A stretch of DNA of 64,000 nucleotides from Humulus lupulus (taxonomy: Eukaryota; Streptophyta; Magnoliopsida; Rosales; Cannabaceae). Position numbers and translations under genes: made by a program. Shown here piece by piece: positions 25,339-36,738 of this stretch (position 1 is the stretch's first letter; each line of letters starts with the position of its first letter). The notes below the pieces were generated by a model that was not told the origin of the DNA, did no database searches, and saw only the letters and a program-made list of their open reading frames with translations. Location: assembly GCF_963169125.1 (NCBI RefSeq), contig NC_084794.1, forward strand, positions 72,141,665-72,205,664, written 5' to 3'.

Positions 25339-28300
25339 ATGGCTGCAGATGAAGGAAAGGTGAAACTCGAGAAGTTCGATGGCGCAGATTTTGGATTTTG
25401 GAAGATGCAAATCGAAGACTACCTATACCAGAAAAAGCTTTATCAACCTCTCTCAGAAAAGAAGCCAGAGGGTATGAAAGATGAAGAATGGAATCTTCTC
25501 GATAGACAAGCCCTCGGAGTTATTCGATTGACGTTGTCTCGCAATGTTGCTTTCAATATAGCAAAGGAAAAGACCACGACGGGTCTTATGGCAGCACTCT
25601 CTAATATGTATGAGAAGCCATCAGCCTCAAACAAAGTTCATTTGATGAGGCGATTATTCAATTTGCGGATGACGGAAGGCTCATCGGTAGCTCAACATCT
25701 AAATGAACTCAACACAGTCTTAACCCAATTGAGTTCAGTTGGAATTGAGTTTGACGAAGAAGTACGAGCATTAATACTTTTGTCTTCTTTACCAGACAGC
25801 TGGAATGCTACAGTCACAGCTGTGAGTAGCTCATCAGGAAGCAATAAGTTAAAATTTGATGATGTTCGTGATCTAGTTCTCAGTGAAGAGATCCGACGGA
25901 GAGAGTCGGGTGAATCATCAACCTCTTCAGTATTACATACAGAGTCAAGAGGGAGAAATTCAACTAGAGGGAATGGCCATGGAAGATCAAACTATCGAGG
26001 TAAATCCAGAGATAGGAGGTCCAAATCTAGGAATCCCAATAATTCCCAGAGCTCGAAGACCATCGAGTGTTGGAATTGCGGTAAGATTGGACACTACAAA
26101 AATCAGTGCAAGAATGCACCGAAAAGCCAAGATGGGAAGGCAGAAGCAAATGTTACTTCTACCTCAGAGGGTGATAATGCGTTGATATGCTCTCTAGAGA
26201 GCAAGGAAGAATCTTGGGTGTTAGATTCTGGAGCATCATTCCACGCTACTTTAAAGAAAGAATTCTTTGAGAGGTATGTCCCTGGAAACCTTGGAAAGGT
26301 ATACCTTGGTGATGACCAACCTTGTGATATTGTTGGTAAAGGTGTAGTGAAGATTAAGTTAAATGGGTCTGTTTGGGAGCTGAAGGATGTCAGACATATT
26401 CCCGAACTAAGAAAAAACTTGATCTCAGTAGGGCAGTTGGCTAGTGAAGGCTACACTACAAATTTCCAAGGTGATAATTGGAAGATTTCAAAGGGTGCAA
26501 TGACGGTTGCTCATGGCAAGAAGAGCGGCACACTTTACATGACAGCAGGTGGGTGCTATTCAATTTCAGTTGCAATAGGGAATGAAAATTCTAATATGTG
26601 GCACCAGAGACTTGGCCACATGAGTGAGAAAGGGATGAAACTCATGCATTCGAAGGGAAAACTCCCAGGTCTACGATCAGTTGAGATAGACATGTGCGAA
26701 GAATGCATACTTGGAAAGCAGAAGAGGGTAAGCTTTCAGACAAGTAGTAGAACCCCAAAGAAGGAAAGATTAGAGCTTGTTCACTCTGATGTTTGGGGAC
26801 CAACGACTACATCATCCATTGGTGGGAAACACTACTTTGTGACTTTTATCGATGATCATTCTCGGAAGGTATGGGTTTACTTTCTAAAGCATAAGTCCGA
26901 AGTGTTTGAGGCTTTCAAGAGATGGAAAGCTATGGTTGAAAATGAGATAGGTCTGAAGATTAAAAAGCTCAGAACTGACAATGGTGGTGAATATGAAGAC
27001 AACATATTCAAGAAGTTTTGTTATGAGCACGGAATCAGAATGGAGAGAACCGTGCCAGGCACACCTCAACATAATGGTGTAGCTGAGCGTATGAACCGAA
27101 CATTGACAGAAAGAGCGAGAAGCATGCGTATACAGTCAGGTTTACCAAAGCAATTCTGGGCAGAAGCTGTCAACACAGCAGCTTACTTGATTAATCGAGG
27201 CCCATCAAGTCCACTAGAGCACAGAATACCAGAGGAAGTATGGAGTGGAAAAGAGATAAACCTATCACATCTAAAAGTTTTCGGTTGTGTAGCTTATGTG
27301 CATATTAGTGATCAAGGGAGTATTAAGCTTGATCCCAAATCTAAGAAATGCATATTCATTGGCTATGGCGGGGATGAGTTTGGCTACCGTATTTGGGATG
27401 ATGAAAACAAAAAGGTCATTCGTAGTAGAGATGTGATTTTCAATGAAAGAGTGATGTACAAGGACAGACACAAAATTGACGCTATTGACTCAGAGCATAG
27501 TGGGCCAATATTTGTAGATGGAGATTATGACCCAGATAGTTATGTGACAGAGTCGATTGAGACAAGTCCTCAGCAAAAGAAACTTGTTGGACAAAGCGGT
27601 ACGCAACAGTCTGACGCAACATTACCTCCTACTCCAGCTCTTGTATTGAGAAGGTCTTCTCGACCTCATGTGCCTAATAGGAGATATATGAACTATTTGT
27701 TATTGACTGATGAAGGAGAGCCTGAATGCTATGATGAAGCATGTCAGACTAGTGATGCAAGCAAGTGGGAGCTTGCCATGAAAGACGAGATGCAGTCTTT
27801 GATTTCCAACCAGACATGGGAACTAGTTGAGTTACCCGTGGGTAAGAAGGCACTTCACAACAAATGGGTGTATCGGGTGAAAAAAGAGCATGATGGCTCT
27901 AAGAGATATAAAGCCCGATTAGTAGTCAAAGGATTTCAGCAGAAGGAAGGAGTTGACTATACTGAGATTTTTGCTCCTGTTGTAAAGCTCAATACTATTA
28001 GATCAGTGTTGAGTATTGTTGCCATTGAAGATCTTCATCTTGAACAGTTAGACGTGAAGACCGCATTTCTTCATGGAGACTTGGATGAGGAGATATACAT
28101 GCATCAACCAGAAGGTTTTTCAGAGAATGGGAAGAAGAACATGGTATGCAAACTTAAGAAGAGTTTGTATGGCCTAAAACAAGCCCCAAGGCAGTGGTAC
28201 AAAAAGTTTGACAGTTTTATGCACAAGGAAGGCTTCCAGAAGTGCAACGCTGACCACTGCTGCTATTTCAAAAGATATAGGTCTAGCTTTATCATTTTGC

Positions 28301-29268
28301 TACTTTATGTTGATGATATGTTAGTAGCAGGTCCAGATATGGATGATATCAGAATGTTGAAGCAGCAATTGTCAAAAGAGTTTGACATGAAGGACTTAGG
28401 TCCAGCAAAGAAGATTCTTGGAATGCAAATCACAAGAGATAAGCATAGAGGGATTTTGCAGTTGTCTCAGTCAGAGTACATCAAACGTGTTTTGCAGAGG
28501 TTCAACATAGGCAATGCCAAGCCAGTTAGTACACCGTTGGCAAGTCATTTTCGCCTATCCAAGGTTCAGTCCCCTGAGACAGAGGAAGCCAGAGATTTCA
28601 TGGCTAAGATTCCTTATGCCTCAGCTATTGGGAGTTTGATGTATGCGATGGTTTGTACAAGACCAGATATTGGACATGCAGTGGGAGTTGTTAGCAGGTT
28701 TATGTCAAATCCAGGAAAAGCTCACTGGGAAGCAGTGAAGTGGATTTTGAGGTATCTACGAGGCACCACAGATAAGTGTTTGTACTTTGGAAAAGGTGAA
28801 TTAAAAGTACATGGCTATGTAGATGCAGACTTCGGAGGTGAAGTCGATCACCGAAAAATCACCACGGGTTATATATTCACTGTTGGAAATACAGCTGTTA
28901 GTTGGATGTCTCAAATGCAAAAGATTGTAGCTTTATCCACTACAGAGGCTGAGTATGTAGCAGTGACTGAAGCCAGTAAAGAGATGATATGGCTTCAAGG
29001 TTTGTTAACTGAGCTAGGATTCAAGCAAGAGAATAATGTTTTGCATAGTGATAGTCAGAGTGCGATCCACCTGGCAAAGAATTCAGCATTTCATTCTAGA
29101 ACCAAGCATATTGGACTTCGTTATCATTTCATCAGATCTTTATTGGAAGATGAAGTGTTAATACTGGAGAAGATTTAAGGAAGTAAGAATCCAGCAGATA
29201 TGTTGACAAAGACGGTGACGATTGAGAAACTGAAGTTGTGTTCAACTTTAGTTGGCCTGCAAGAGTAA
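25339..29268 (+). pseudogene. Copia B gag-pol polyprotein, one premature stop near the C terminus
   Basis: The start is the first ATG (25339, MAADEGK), 45 bases after the primer-binding site. A single frame runs 1,279 codons to TAA at 29176-29178, then continues in frame to the natural TAA at 29266-29268 (1,309 residues). The stop stands where relatives have Gln (I-x-GSKNPADMLTK), a CAA-to-TAA change. In order: gag; CCHC knuckle CWNCGKIGHYKNQC (from residue 244); protease LDSGASFH (Asp296); GAG-pre-integrase WHQRLGH ... CEECILGKQ; integrase DD35E (Asp484, Asp547, Glu583); reverse transcriptase with YVDD at 990-993; RNase H (from Asp1162, STTEAEY, SDSQSAI). The truncation removes only the last 30 residues, so enzymatic domains are whole. 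Motifs fit the Tork/Tnt1 branch; the clade call is from memory. Confidence 0.95.
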
Positions 29269-29339
29269 TAAGAACGAAAAGCTCTGCTGCATAGAGTAAA
29301 GTGTGAAGACAGATTGAAATCAGTCTTCAAGTGGGCGAT

Positions 29340-29768
29340 TATTAAGAAAATGAATACTATATTTAGATATTCCTATATTAAGACTTATTAATATAGCTTT
29401 ACTAAAATAAGGAAAGGCTTATATTAATTAGTATATATAGGATGACTAAAAAAAAATGTGTGGTTTATATGGTTTAGAAAAACCTATAAATTAGTTTTAT
29501 GTATTCATTCTCAAACATCCCAAAACAAAAAGAAGAAAAGCTTAGAGAGAGAAAAGCTTTTGAGAGAATTTTTGTGAGAAAAATTCTTGGGTATAATTGG
29601 GGTGTGGGTTGTGAGAAGTGTTGTAAACACTTTGTGTATTTTTTGTTTCTCAATTTCAGTAAAAGAATTGCAGCAGATTTAGACATTTTTGCGTGTGTGT
29701 TATTTCCGCTATTATTTTTATTCTCACTAATCTGATTCATAAGAAAATTCGCGTAATTTTTCCCAACA
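29340..29768 (+). repeat. Copia B 3' LTR
   Basis: Direct repeat of 24853-25280; begins TATTAAG rather than TGTTAAG. It is followed by the TSD GTGAT. Confidence 0.93.
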
Positions 29769-29773
29769 GTGAT

Positions 29774-32700
29774 CTCTTGTTCTACCAACAGTAAGAGCTC
29801 ATGGTCTCGATGGCTACCTGCTTGGAACGAACCTAGGTCCATTGCCATGGCTCACTAGTAATGTTTCTAATCTCGATCATGCGCATTGGATTCGATATGA
29901 TCAGTTCTTGATGAGTTGGTTGATGAATTTTGTTTCTGAACATTTGTTGGGTCATGTTATCGATTGTACTACTTCGGCTAAGATTGGACCACTTTTTCCA
30001 AGATTTTCGCCACAAAATCAAAGACCTGTCTGCAGCAGCTCCGATTCTTTCTTCAAACCAGAAAGAAAAGGTCTCTGCCGATTGAAGAATATGTCAATTA
30101 AGGAATATATCTTGAAGATGAAGAATTTTTTAGATGCCCTATCCTTTTCTGGTGACCCAGCCAATGAAGATGACTTAGTGATGTATATACTCAGTGGTCT
30201 TGGTTCCAATTATGAAACCATCGTTGTCAATCTAACCTGTCCTGCTGAACCCGTTCTTCTTCAAGAACTGCAATACCTTCTTCGGAGCCATGAGCTTCGC
30301 ATAGAGCAAAACTCCACTCCAACTCTTGATATGGTTCAAGCAAATTTTACCAACCTCTCCATTTGAGGGGGCCGCCCCAACTACAACAACTCCTCCAGTC
30401 GAGTTAATAAAGGTAGCTTTCGAGGAGGTCAAGGCAACTACAGTGGACCAAATCGTGCCAATAACCCTAATCTTTGTCGTGGAAACAAGCCTCAATGCCA
30501 GCTTTGTGGAAGAATTGGGCACACGGTTCAGAAGTGCTTTCATAGGTTGATATCAATTTCCATGGTCCTGAATCAACCTCAAGTTCCTCTTCAACTAGCT
30601 CAAGTGTAACAAATACACAACAAGCCTTCCTTCCTGAACAAAACTTGGATACAAATCAAGATTCTTGGTTTCTTGACAGTGGTTCCGCACATCACTTGAA
30701 AGTTGATCCTTACAATCTTGCATCGAAGACTGACTACAAAGGCAAAGGAAAAGTAAACTCTATTTCAAATATTGGTTCAAACTCTATAACTACCAATAAT
30801 AATTGCCATTCTTTAGTGCTTAAAGATATCTTACATGTCCCAAACATAACCAAAATTTTGTTGAGTATTTCTCAATTTACTGAAGATAATAATGTCATTT
30901 TAGAATTTGACTCTCTTTGTTGTCCTATTAAGCACAAAACAACGAAGCAAGTACTTCTTCAGGGTACCCTTAGTGATGGCCTATACAAACTTGATGTTCG
31001 TAAGTCCAACTCCAAAGCTTCCAATTCTCAGCCCATGAGCACTCCTTCAAACTTGGACCGATTCAAGTCAGCCTTTTTTTTCAGCTCAGTCTCAATTTTT
31101 TTCTTGTAATAACAATTCTAAGCTTGTATCTCTTTGGCACTGTAGGCTTGGTCATCCCTCCAAGCCAATTCTTTGTCAAGTTTTGAACACTGTACAACCA
31201 CATTTGAAATGTAATGAAGTATCTTTTTGTACTGCATGTCAATATGGAAAATTGCATAGCTTTCATTTTTCTAGTTCAACTCCAAAAACAACTTCACCTT
31301 TTCAACTTATTCACTATGATGACTGGAGGGATTCATTTTACACTTGCATGGATGGTTATAAATACTTTGTGAGTTTCATAGATGATTTCACCAAGTTTGT
31401 TTGGATCTTTCCAATGCAAAACAAATCGGAAGTACCTGCCATTTTTCATTAATTTAATGCATATGTTGAGAGAATGTTTCAAACTAAAATAAAGAGTCTT
31501 CAAACCAATTGGGGAGGCGAGTATAGAATGTTAGAGCCTATCCTTAAGAATTTAGGCATTACATTTCATCATCCATGTCCTCATACACACCACCAACAAG
31601 GAAGAGCAGAGTGTAAACATAGACATGCTGTTGACATGGGTTTATCTTTACTTGCCCAAGAAAATATGCCTTTAAAATTTTGGTGGGAAGCTTTTGTCTC
31701 TGTATCTTATCTCATCAATAGGCTCCCAACTCCAATCTTAAACAGTGTCTCTCCATTTCAAATTATTTTTACTCAAGCACCAGGCTATAACTTTTTTAAA
31801 AAATTTGGGTGCTCATGTTTTTCTATTCTCAAACCATACAGGTCTCATAAAGTGGCATTTAGAACATCAAAGTGCGTCTTTTTTTGGGTATAGCTTAGCT
31901 CACAAGGGGTATAGGTGTTTATACCCTAGTTGAAAATTTTACATATCACGAAGTGTAACTTTCAATAAGGATGAATTTTCTTGCTCTAATCTTTTTCAGT
32001 CAAAGTCCACCAGTCAAAAACCAACCTCTGGTAATCCTTTTCCTTCTTTTCAGTCGAGTATGTCCTCTGTACCCAATGTTGTGTCATTTTCACAAAAAAT
32101 CACTCCCCAAAATGTGACAAATCACTCCTCAAACACAACACCACCAACTGTCAATGTGTCATCTTCAACCACTTTGCCACATACTGTGGTCCCCACCAAC
32201 ATCACATGTGTACCAGCCATAAACAATACCAGCTGCCAACGTGTTGTCACCCTTCCCATTAACTCTATACATATTTCTAACTCCCCATAAATGGTCTCCA
32301 TACAAGACATTCAAGTTAATCTTCTTACTCATCCACCTCCACCAAATAAACACCCCATGGTCACACGGTCCAAACTTGGAAATTTTAAGCCCAAAGCACT
32401 TCTAACAATTTCTACTGGTATATCATTAGAACCAAAGTCATTCAAACAAACTCTATTAGATCCTAAATGGACTAGAGCAATGCATGATGAATTTACAGCT
32501 CTTCAATGCAATAATACTTGGAGTTTTGTACCTCCCACTGTTGATATGACCATTGTTAACAATAAATGGGAATTTCGTGTGAAGTATAAGCCTGATGGCA
32601 CAGTGGATAGGTACAAGGCACGATTGGTAGCTAAGGGCTTTCAGAAAATTCCAAGTATTGACTTTTTGTGAATTAGTCCTGTTATGAAGCCTTGCACTAT

Positions 32701-33911
32701 TAGACTAATTTTTACTCTTGTTGTCACATATCAATGGGATATTCAACAAATTGATGTAAATAATGCATTCTTAAATGGTGACCTCCAAGAGAATGTGTAT
32801 ATGCATCAACCACATGGGTTTCAAAGTGTTGAATTTCCTCATCATGCTTGTAAGCTCCACAAAGCTCTAATACAGTGGGGTTTTATCAACTCAAAGTCTG
32901 ACACCTCACTATTTTATGCAAGGAAATGTGGTAAACTAATTCTTCTCTTAGTTTATGTTGATGATATTCTTATCACAATAGAAGATATATCTTCCATACA
33001 TAGACTCATTATTGACCATCATCTTCAGTTTTCTCTCAAAGTTCTTGGTTTCGTACACTATTTTTTGGGCTTTCAAGTGTTTCAGAATTAGTGTAGTCTA
33101 TATCTTACTCAGCATAAGTATATAGTTGATCTATTGGAAAAAATAAATATGACCTCTGCCAAGTCCATGCCAACACCAATGTGTCCAAACTTGCATTTGT
33201 CTATTGAGCATGGAACTCCTTTAGCCAGTCCAACTCTGTACAAAAGTGTTCTTGGGGCTCTCCAATATCTAACTCTAATGCGACTAGACATTGCCTTTGT
33301 CGAGAACAAACTTAGTTAGTTTATTAAAGCCCCATAATTGATCACTGGAGTGCTTGTAAAAGGCTACTATGCTATTTGGCAGGTACCACTAACCTTGGAC
33401 TTCAGTTTACTCCTTCTGCAACTATTAATGTTCAAAGCTTCACAAATGCAGATTGAGCTAGCTCCATTATTGATCGCAAGTTCACTTCTAGTTATTGCAT
33501 TTTTTTGTGGCAATTTAATTAGTTGGTGTTCCAAAAAGCAAGGTGTAGTGGCAAGGAGCATTACAAAGTCTGAGTACCGATCCTTGGCTTTAGCTACTGC
33601 TGAAATAATGTGGATTAGATCACTTCTCAATGAGCTTCAGGTCTCTCTTATTCAAACTCCAATACTGTAGAGTGATAACTTGGGAGCTAGTTCATTGGCC
33701 TCCAAACCAGTATTCCATGCAAGGACAAAGCACATTGAAATAGATCTTCATTTTGTTCGAGACCAAATTCTTACCAAGGCTCTTGAGATTAGATACGTTC
33801 CTTTTCATCTACAGCTGGCTTATTTACTCACTAAATCACTGCAGATATCTCAGTTTCAGAGTTTGTTTCCCAAGCTAACACTTAGTATCCCACCGTGTCA
33901 CTTGAGGGGGA
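29774..33911 (+). pseudogene. Copia A gag-pol remains
   Basis: Fragments in several frames follow copia order. They are gag (29842-30363, SIKEYILKMKNFLDAL, then CQLCGRIGHTVQKC knuckle near 30499), protease (WFLDSGSAHH, 30665), GAG-pre-integrase (LWHCRLGH, 31130), integrase (FIDDFTKFVW; QTNWGGEY, where the usual catalytic Asp is Asn), reverse transcriptase (NKWEFRVK ... QQIDVNNAFLNGDL ... VYVDDILIT) and RNase H (SWCSKKQGVVARS). Stops and frameshifts are frequent. Between CKLHKAL and IQWGFINSK near 32870 the YGLKQAPR block of the family is missing, an in-place deletion. The gag leader continues left of copia B at 24712-24852. Confidence 0.88.
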
Positions 33912-34183
33912 TGTTAGTGATATTGACTCACAACCACCTGGATAATTAGTTAGTTGTTTAACAACTAATCAAGTGTTAGATGTAACAGTTTGGTCTATAA
34001 TACTTTTTTGTTACTGATTAGTTGTAAATCGTATACTGGCTAATTCATTGACTATAAAAGCAAGATTTATACTATTCTTTTGGAGTGAGCTTGCTAGTTT
34101 TTCATTCATCTCATTCTTTCTTTACTTGTCTTCTTCACCATCATTTTCTCCATTGTTTCCATTCTTGTTTCTCTACTCCATCA
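33912..34183 (+). repeat. Copia A 3' LTR
   Basis: Diverged direct repeat of 24441-24711, preceded by the purine tract CTTGAGGGGGA. Confidence 0.9.
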
Positions 34184-34371
34184 ATCTGGGATTGCAGTCT
34201 TAAAGAAATGTTGTCGTGACTTCAACAATTGAAATTAAGAGTAATTCTCAAAGGCATGGGGTCATTCTCATTGAGACCATAGAAGACCTTGTCTTATCCT
34301 AGTTAAGAAACCTTTTCACAACCTCAATATACTTGATCCAAAAAAATAACTTTTTAAAGACCTTTTCAACA

Positions 34372-34516
34372 ATCTCCACCTTGTTTTTACAAGTTCTACT
34401 GCCCTTCAAAGGTCCCTAAGCGCTTAATGCTTCACAATATTAACTAAGTTCGAACATCTTTTGAACTTGTCTGTTAGGTTGACTTAGTGAACATATCCGT
34501 TAGATTATTTGTTAAG
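34372..34516 (-). pseudogene. 3' end of a copia polyprotein and polypurine tract (minus strand)
   Basis: The minus strand at about 34516-34475 reads TNNLTDMFTKST, matching the conserved copia C terminus (N-x-A-D-x-F-T-K). Stops follow, and the tract AAACAAGGTGGAGAT abuts the LTR at 34371. The rest of this element is missing; its right side breaks into unrelated AT-rich DNA. Confidence 0.6.
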
Positions 34517-34761
34517 GTTGATGCCCTAAAAATATATACAAAAAAAATATTTTATTTATGGAATTTAATAGATGTACATTTTTATTTATAATTAATTGTT
34601 TGAATTATTAGAAAATAGTTTATATACATAAATATCATAAAATTTTATATTAATTAATAAAAGTATATGTGATCTTGTATTAGTACGAAAGGATTAAGAT
34701 CGTTAATAATGAATCAAATAGTCAGCAACATATTAAAATATGAAATCTTTAACAAATGGTT
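34517..34761. other. AT-rich DNA without recognisable content
   Basis: I see no gene, terminal repeat or motif here beyond AT-rich runs. Confidence 0.5.
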
Positions 34762-34945
34762 CACTACTACAAAATGAGATTTTATAACTCCATAAGAGAG
34801 ACATTGAAAGTCTACCTCCTCACTCCTATGGAGAGATGTGGTAGCTGGTGTCATTGTAAGTGACCTTACAACGTTTCCCAGTGGGAGACATGGGAAGTCT
34901 ACCACGTCTCCCACTGAGAGACGTTGTAGCTATTTCTTTTGTGTA
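34762..34945. mobile_element. CACTA-like foldback fragment or MITE
   Basis: It starts CACTACTACAAAA, the signature of En/Spm (CACTA) termini. It ends in a nested inverted repeat: TACAACGT (34867-34874) pairs with ACGTTGTA (34921-34928), and CAGTGGGAGAC (34879-34889) pairs exactly with GTCTCCCACTG (34906-34916). Related GAGAGACRTTG and GAGATGTGGTAG subunits recur through it. The right terminus (TTTCTTTTGTGTAT) is a poor match to the expected TTTTGTAGTAGTG, so the end is uncertain. No transposase is present. Confidence 0.55.
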
Positions 34946-35189
34946 TATCCGTATAATTAATATATATATTAATATATTTGAATTAAATATTTAATAAATT
35001 AATTTAATATTTCTTAATTTGTGCAATGAATCCTAATGCCAAAAATGCTAGAATATAGATTGAATCTTAACACGAATTGTTACAACAGGTATGTATAATC
35101 CTCCACTTCGAAACAGATTTTTACAACAAATTTGATGAAAAAAAAATCTAAAATCAAATCCCATAAATAAATTACACATCTCACTTGAA

Positions 35190-35480
35190 GAAAAAATGCT
35201 TTTAGGGGCGACAGATGTTGCCCTTAATAACGCCAAAAGTCGCCCCTAATGACATCAGGGCGACATGTCGCTCCTAAGCCGTCGCCACTAATGAGTCGAC
35301 CCTAATATTCATTATTAGCGGTGAAAAACGAAGTCACCCATAATAATTAAACATTAGAGTCAACATTTTCGCCCCTAATGCTTTAACAGTCACCGCTAAT
35401 AATGGTCCTCCCATAATCAATTTTTGTCCCTAATAATACAACATTAAGGGCGACTTTTGTATTTTGTCGCCCCTAATAGT
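35190..35480. repeat. GGGCGAC / GTCGCCC inverted-repeat cluster
   Basis: AGGGGCGAC, AAGTCGCCCCTAAT, AGGGCGACATGTCGCTCCTAA, GTCGCCACTAATGAGTCGACC, ATTAGCGGTGA, TCGCCCCTAATG, ACCGCTAATAATGG and AAGGGCGAC ... GTCGCCCCTAATA follow each other on both strands. The last pair forms an arm of about 11 bases with one mismatch and an 11-base loop. This resembles subterminal repeats of plant CACTA-type elements; I see no element ends or transposase. Confidence 0.55.
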
Positions 35481-35890
35481 TTTATATAAATAAAAAAAAT
35501 TATTAATATAAAAAATTTTAAATAATATTTTTTAAATTCATAAAAACAATAATATCCAAATTAAATATTCATAAAAACAATAATTTGTTCATATTACACA
35601 ACTAATATCCATGCATACAATAATATATTAATTAAGATTTATTGTTTAACATAAACATCTAATCTCTCAAATCCACAACAGCGTCTGTATCGTCCCCTTC
35701 TAGTGCCTATGGTGCTTGAAATTTAGAGACCATTCCAATATACATCACTGGCATGATTTCTCAATTTTGTCCAACTCTTATCGATGGCCAACTATAGTAA
35801 ATATAAAAATATACGATTATTACCAAACAAAAAAATACAAAAGTCAAATATTATGTCGTTTTATGATTTCTTATGATAATTTATGAAGTT
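35481..35890. other. AT-rich DNA without recognisable content
   Basis: No open frame or repeat with support. The stretch between the GGGCGAC cluster and the GACCCTAT repeat is mainly A/T. Confidence 0.5.
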
Positions 35891-35898
35891 AAATACTA

Positions 35899-36102
35899 TC
35901 CTGACCCTATCCCCAATCCTATTCCGACTCCCGACCCTATTCTGATGCTCGACCCTATCCTTACTCTATTCTGACCCCCCCGACCCTATCCCCGACCATA
36001 TCCAGAACCTATTCGAACCTTATCTCCGACCCTATTTCGACCCTATCTCATACCCTTTTTCCGACCCCCGACCCCAACCTACGACCCATGACCCCGACCT
36101 CA
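35899..36102 (+). repeat. Degenerate (CCGACCCTAT)n repeat
   Basis: About 15-20 irregular copies of a 8-14-base unit close to CCCGACCCTAT or TCCTGACCCTAT. The unit length drifts, so it reads as low-complexity expansion. The CCCTA core recalls a telomere-type unit, but spacing and composition do not fit an interstitial telomere repeat. Confidence 0.7.
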
Positions 36103-36560
36103 AACAATTCAAATATTATAAATTAATACATAAATATGCCAAAAAAAAAATTAAAAAATTGTACAGCATATCCCCTATACTAATGACCTAGCCATTTGTG
36201 AACAGTTAAAAAATAATTCAAATATCACATAATAAATTTATTCATTATATCTCTACGGCACACAAAAATTTCTCATAATCTACATCACTAATACACACAA
36301 GTTCATAACATTATGTTATCACCACAGCTCACAATATGTATCTCAGAACCTAATTCACTATGGATGAATATTTAGAATATTCAAACTCCTCTAACAATTT
36401 TATTGTATAATAATATTAAATCAAAAAATAAGAGACATACATCTTACAATTAACAAGCCAAGAGAGACACCCCAATCGGTAAACACGGACCTAAGTTTCC
36501 CCTCTCATTGAAATTGATGAACAAAAAAAATCAATATATATAAAAAAAAAAAAAAAAAAA
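36103..36560. other. AT-rich DNA ending in an A tract
   Basis: No gene is visible. An 18-base run of A lies near 36542-36560 just before the microsatellite; it may be a slippage product or the tail of a retroposed sequence, which I cannot tell apart. Confidence 0.45.
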
Positions 36561-36571
36561 CATGTACGAAT

Positions 36572-36738
36572 TATATATATATATGTGTGTGTGTGTATAT
36601 ATATATGTGTATATGTGTGCATATATGTGTGTATATATGTGTATATGTATGTAGTCGTGTATGTGTGTGTGTACATATGTGTGTATATGTGTGTGGTCGT
36701 GTATGTATGTATGTGTGTGTATATGTGATGTGCGTGTA
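36572..36738 (+). repeat. (TA)n(TG)n compound microsatellite
   Basis: Alternating TATATA, TGTGTG, GTATATGTG and GTATGTATG runs with two GGTCGTGTATG or TAGTCGTGTATG interruptions. It abuts the first homologous codon of the truncated gypsy pol at 36739. The apparent open frames in both directions are repeat-coded. Confidence 0.9.

Larger units (their letters stand above)
24853..29768 (+). mobile_element. Copia B: nearly intact Ty1/copia element (Tork/Tnt1-like)
   Basis: This 4,916-bp element has LTRs of 428 and 429 bp (24853-25280 and 29340-29768) and an exact TSD GTGAT (24848-24852 and 29769-29773). It lies in the gag leader of copia A in the same orientation. By eye the LTRs differ by four substitutions and one T indel, so it inserted recently. 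One difference is at the very first dinucleotide of the 3' LTR (TA instead of TG). A primer-binding site follows the 5' LTR, and the purine tract CAAGTGGGCGAT precedes the 3' LTR. Confidence 0.96.
24441..34183 (+). mobile_element. Copia A: old Ty1/copia element, split by copia B
   Basis: LTRs of 271 and 272 bp (24441-24711 and 33912-34183) start TGTTAGTGATATTGA and end CCATCA. They differ at roughly 20 sites, about 7 percent, so this is an old insertion. The flanking pentamers ATGTG (24436-24440) and ATCTG (34184-34188) differ at one base and may be a worn TSD. A decayed initiator-Met primer-binding site (TGGCATGAGAG) follows the left LTR, and CTTGAGGGGGA precedes the right one. Internal DNA is 24712-24852 plus 29774-33911. 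Confidence 0.9.
23949..34371 (-). mobile_element. Minus-strand copia LTR, split by copia A
   Basis: Only 23949-24440 and 34184-34371 belong to this LTR; the middle is copia A. On the minus strand the LTR begins TGTTGAAAAGG at 34371, directly after the polypurine tract ACAAGGTGGAGAT. It contains a CTATAAATAG TATA box at 24347-24356 and the common copia LTR text TTGTTCGGTCTAGAATGACC (on +, 24099-24118). It ends near ...GATTCACGACA at 23949. The rejoined length is about 675 bp. The right flank encodes the end of a copia polyprotein, which confirms orientation. The outer end at 23949 is a best guess because no TSD can be checked. Confidence 0.6.
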
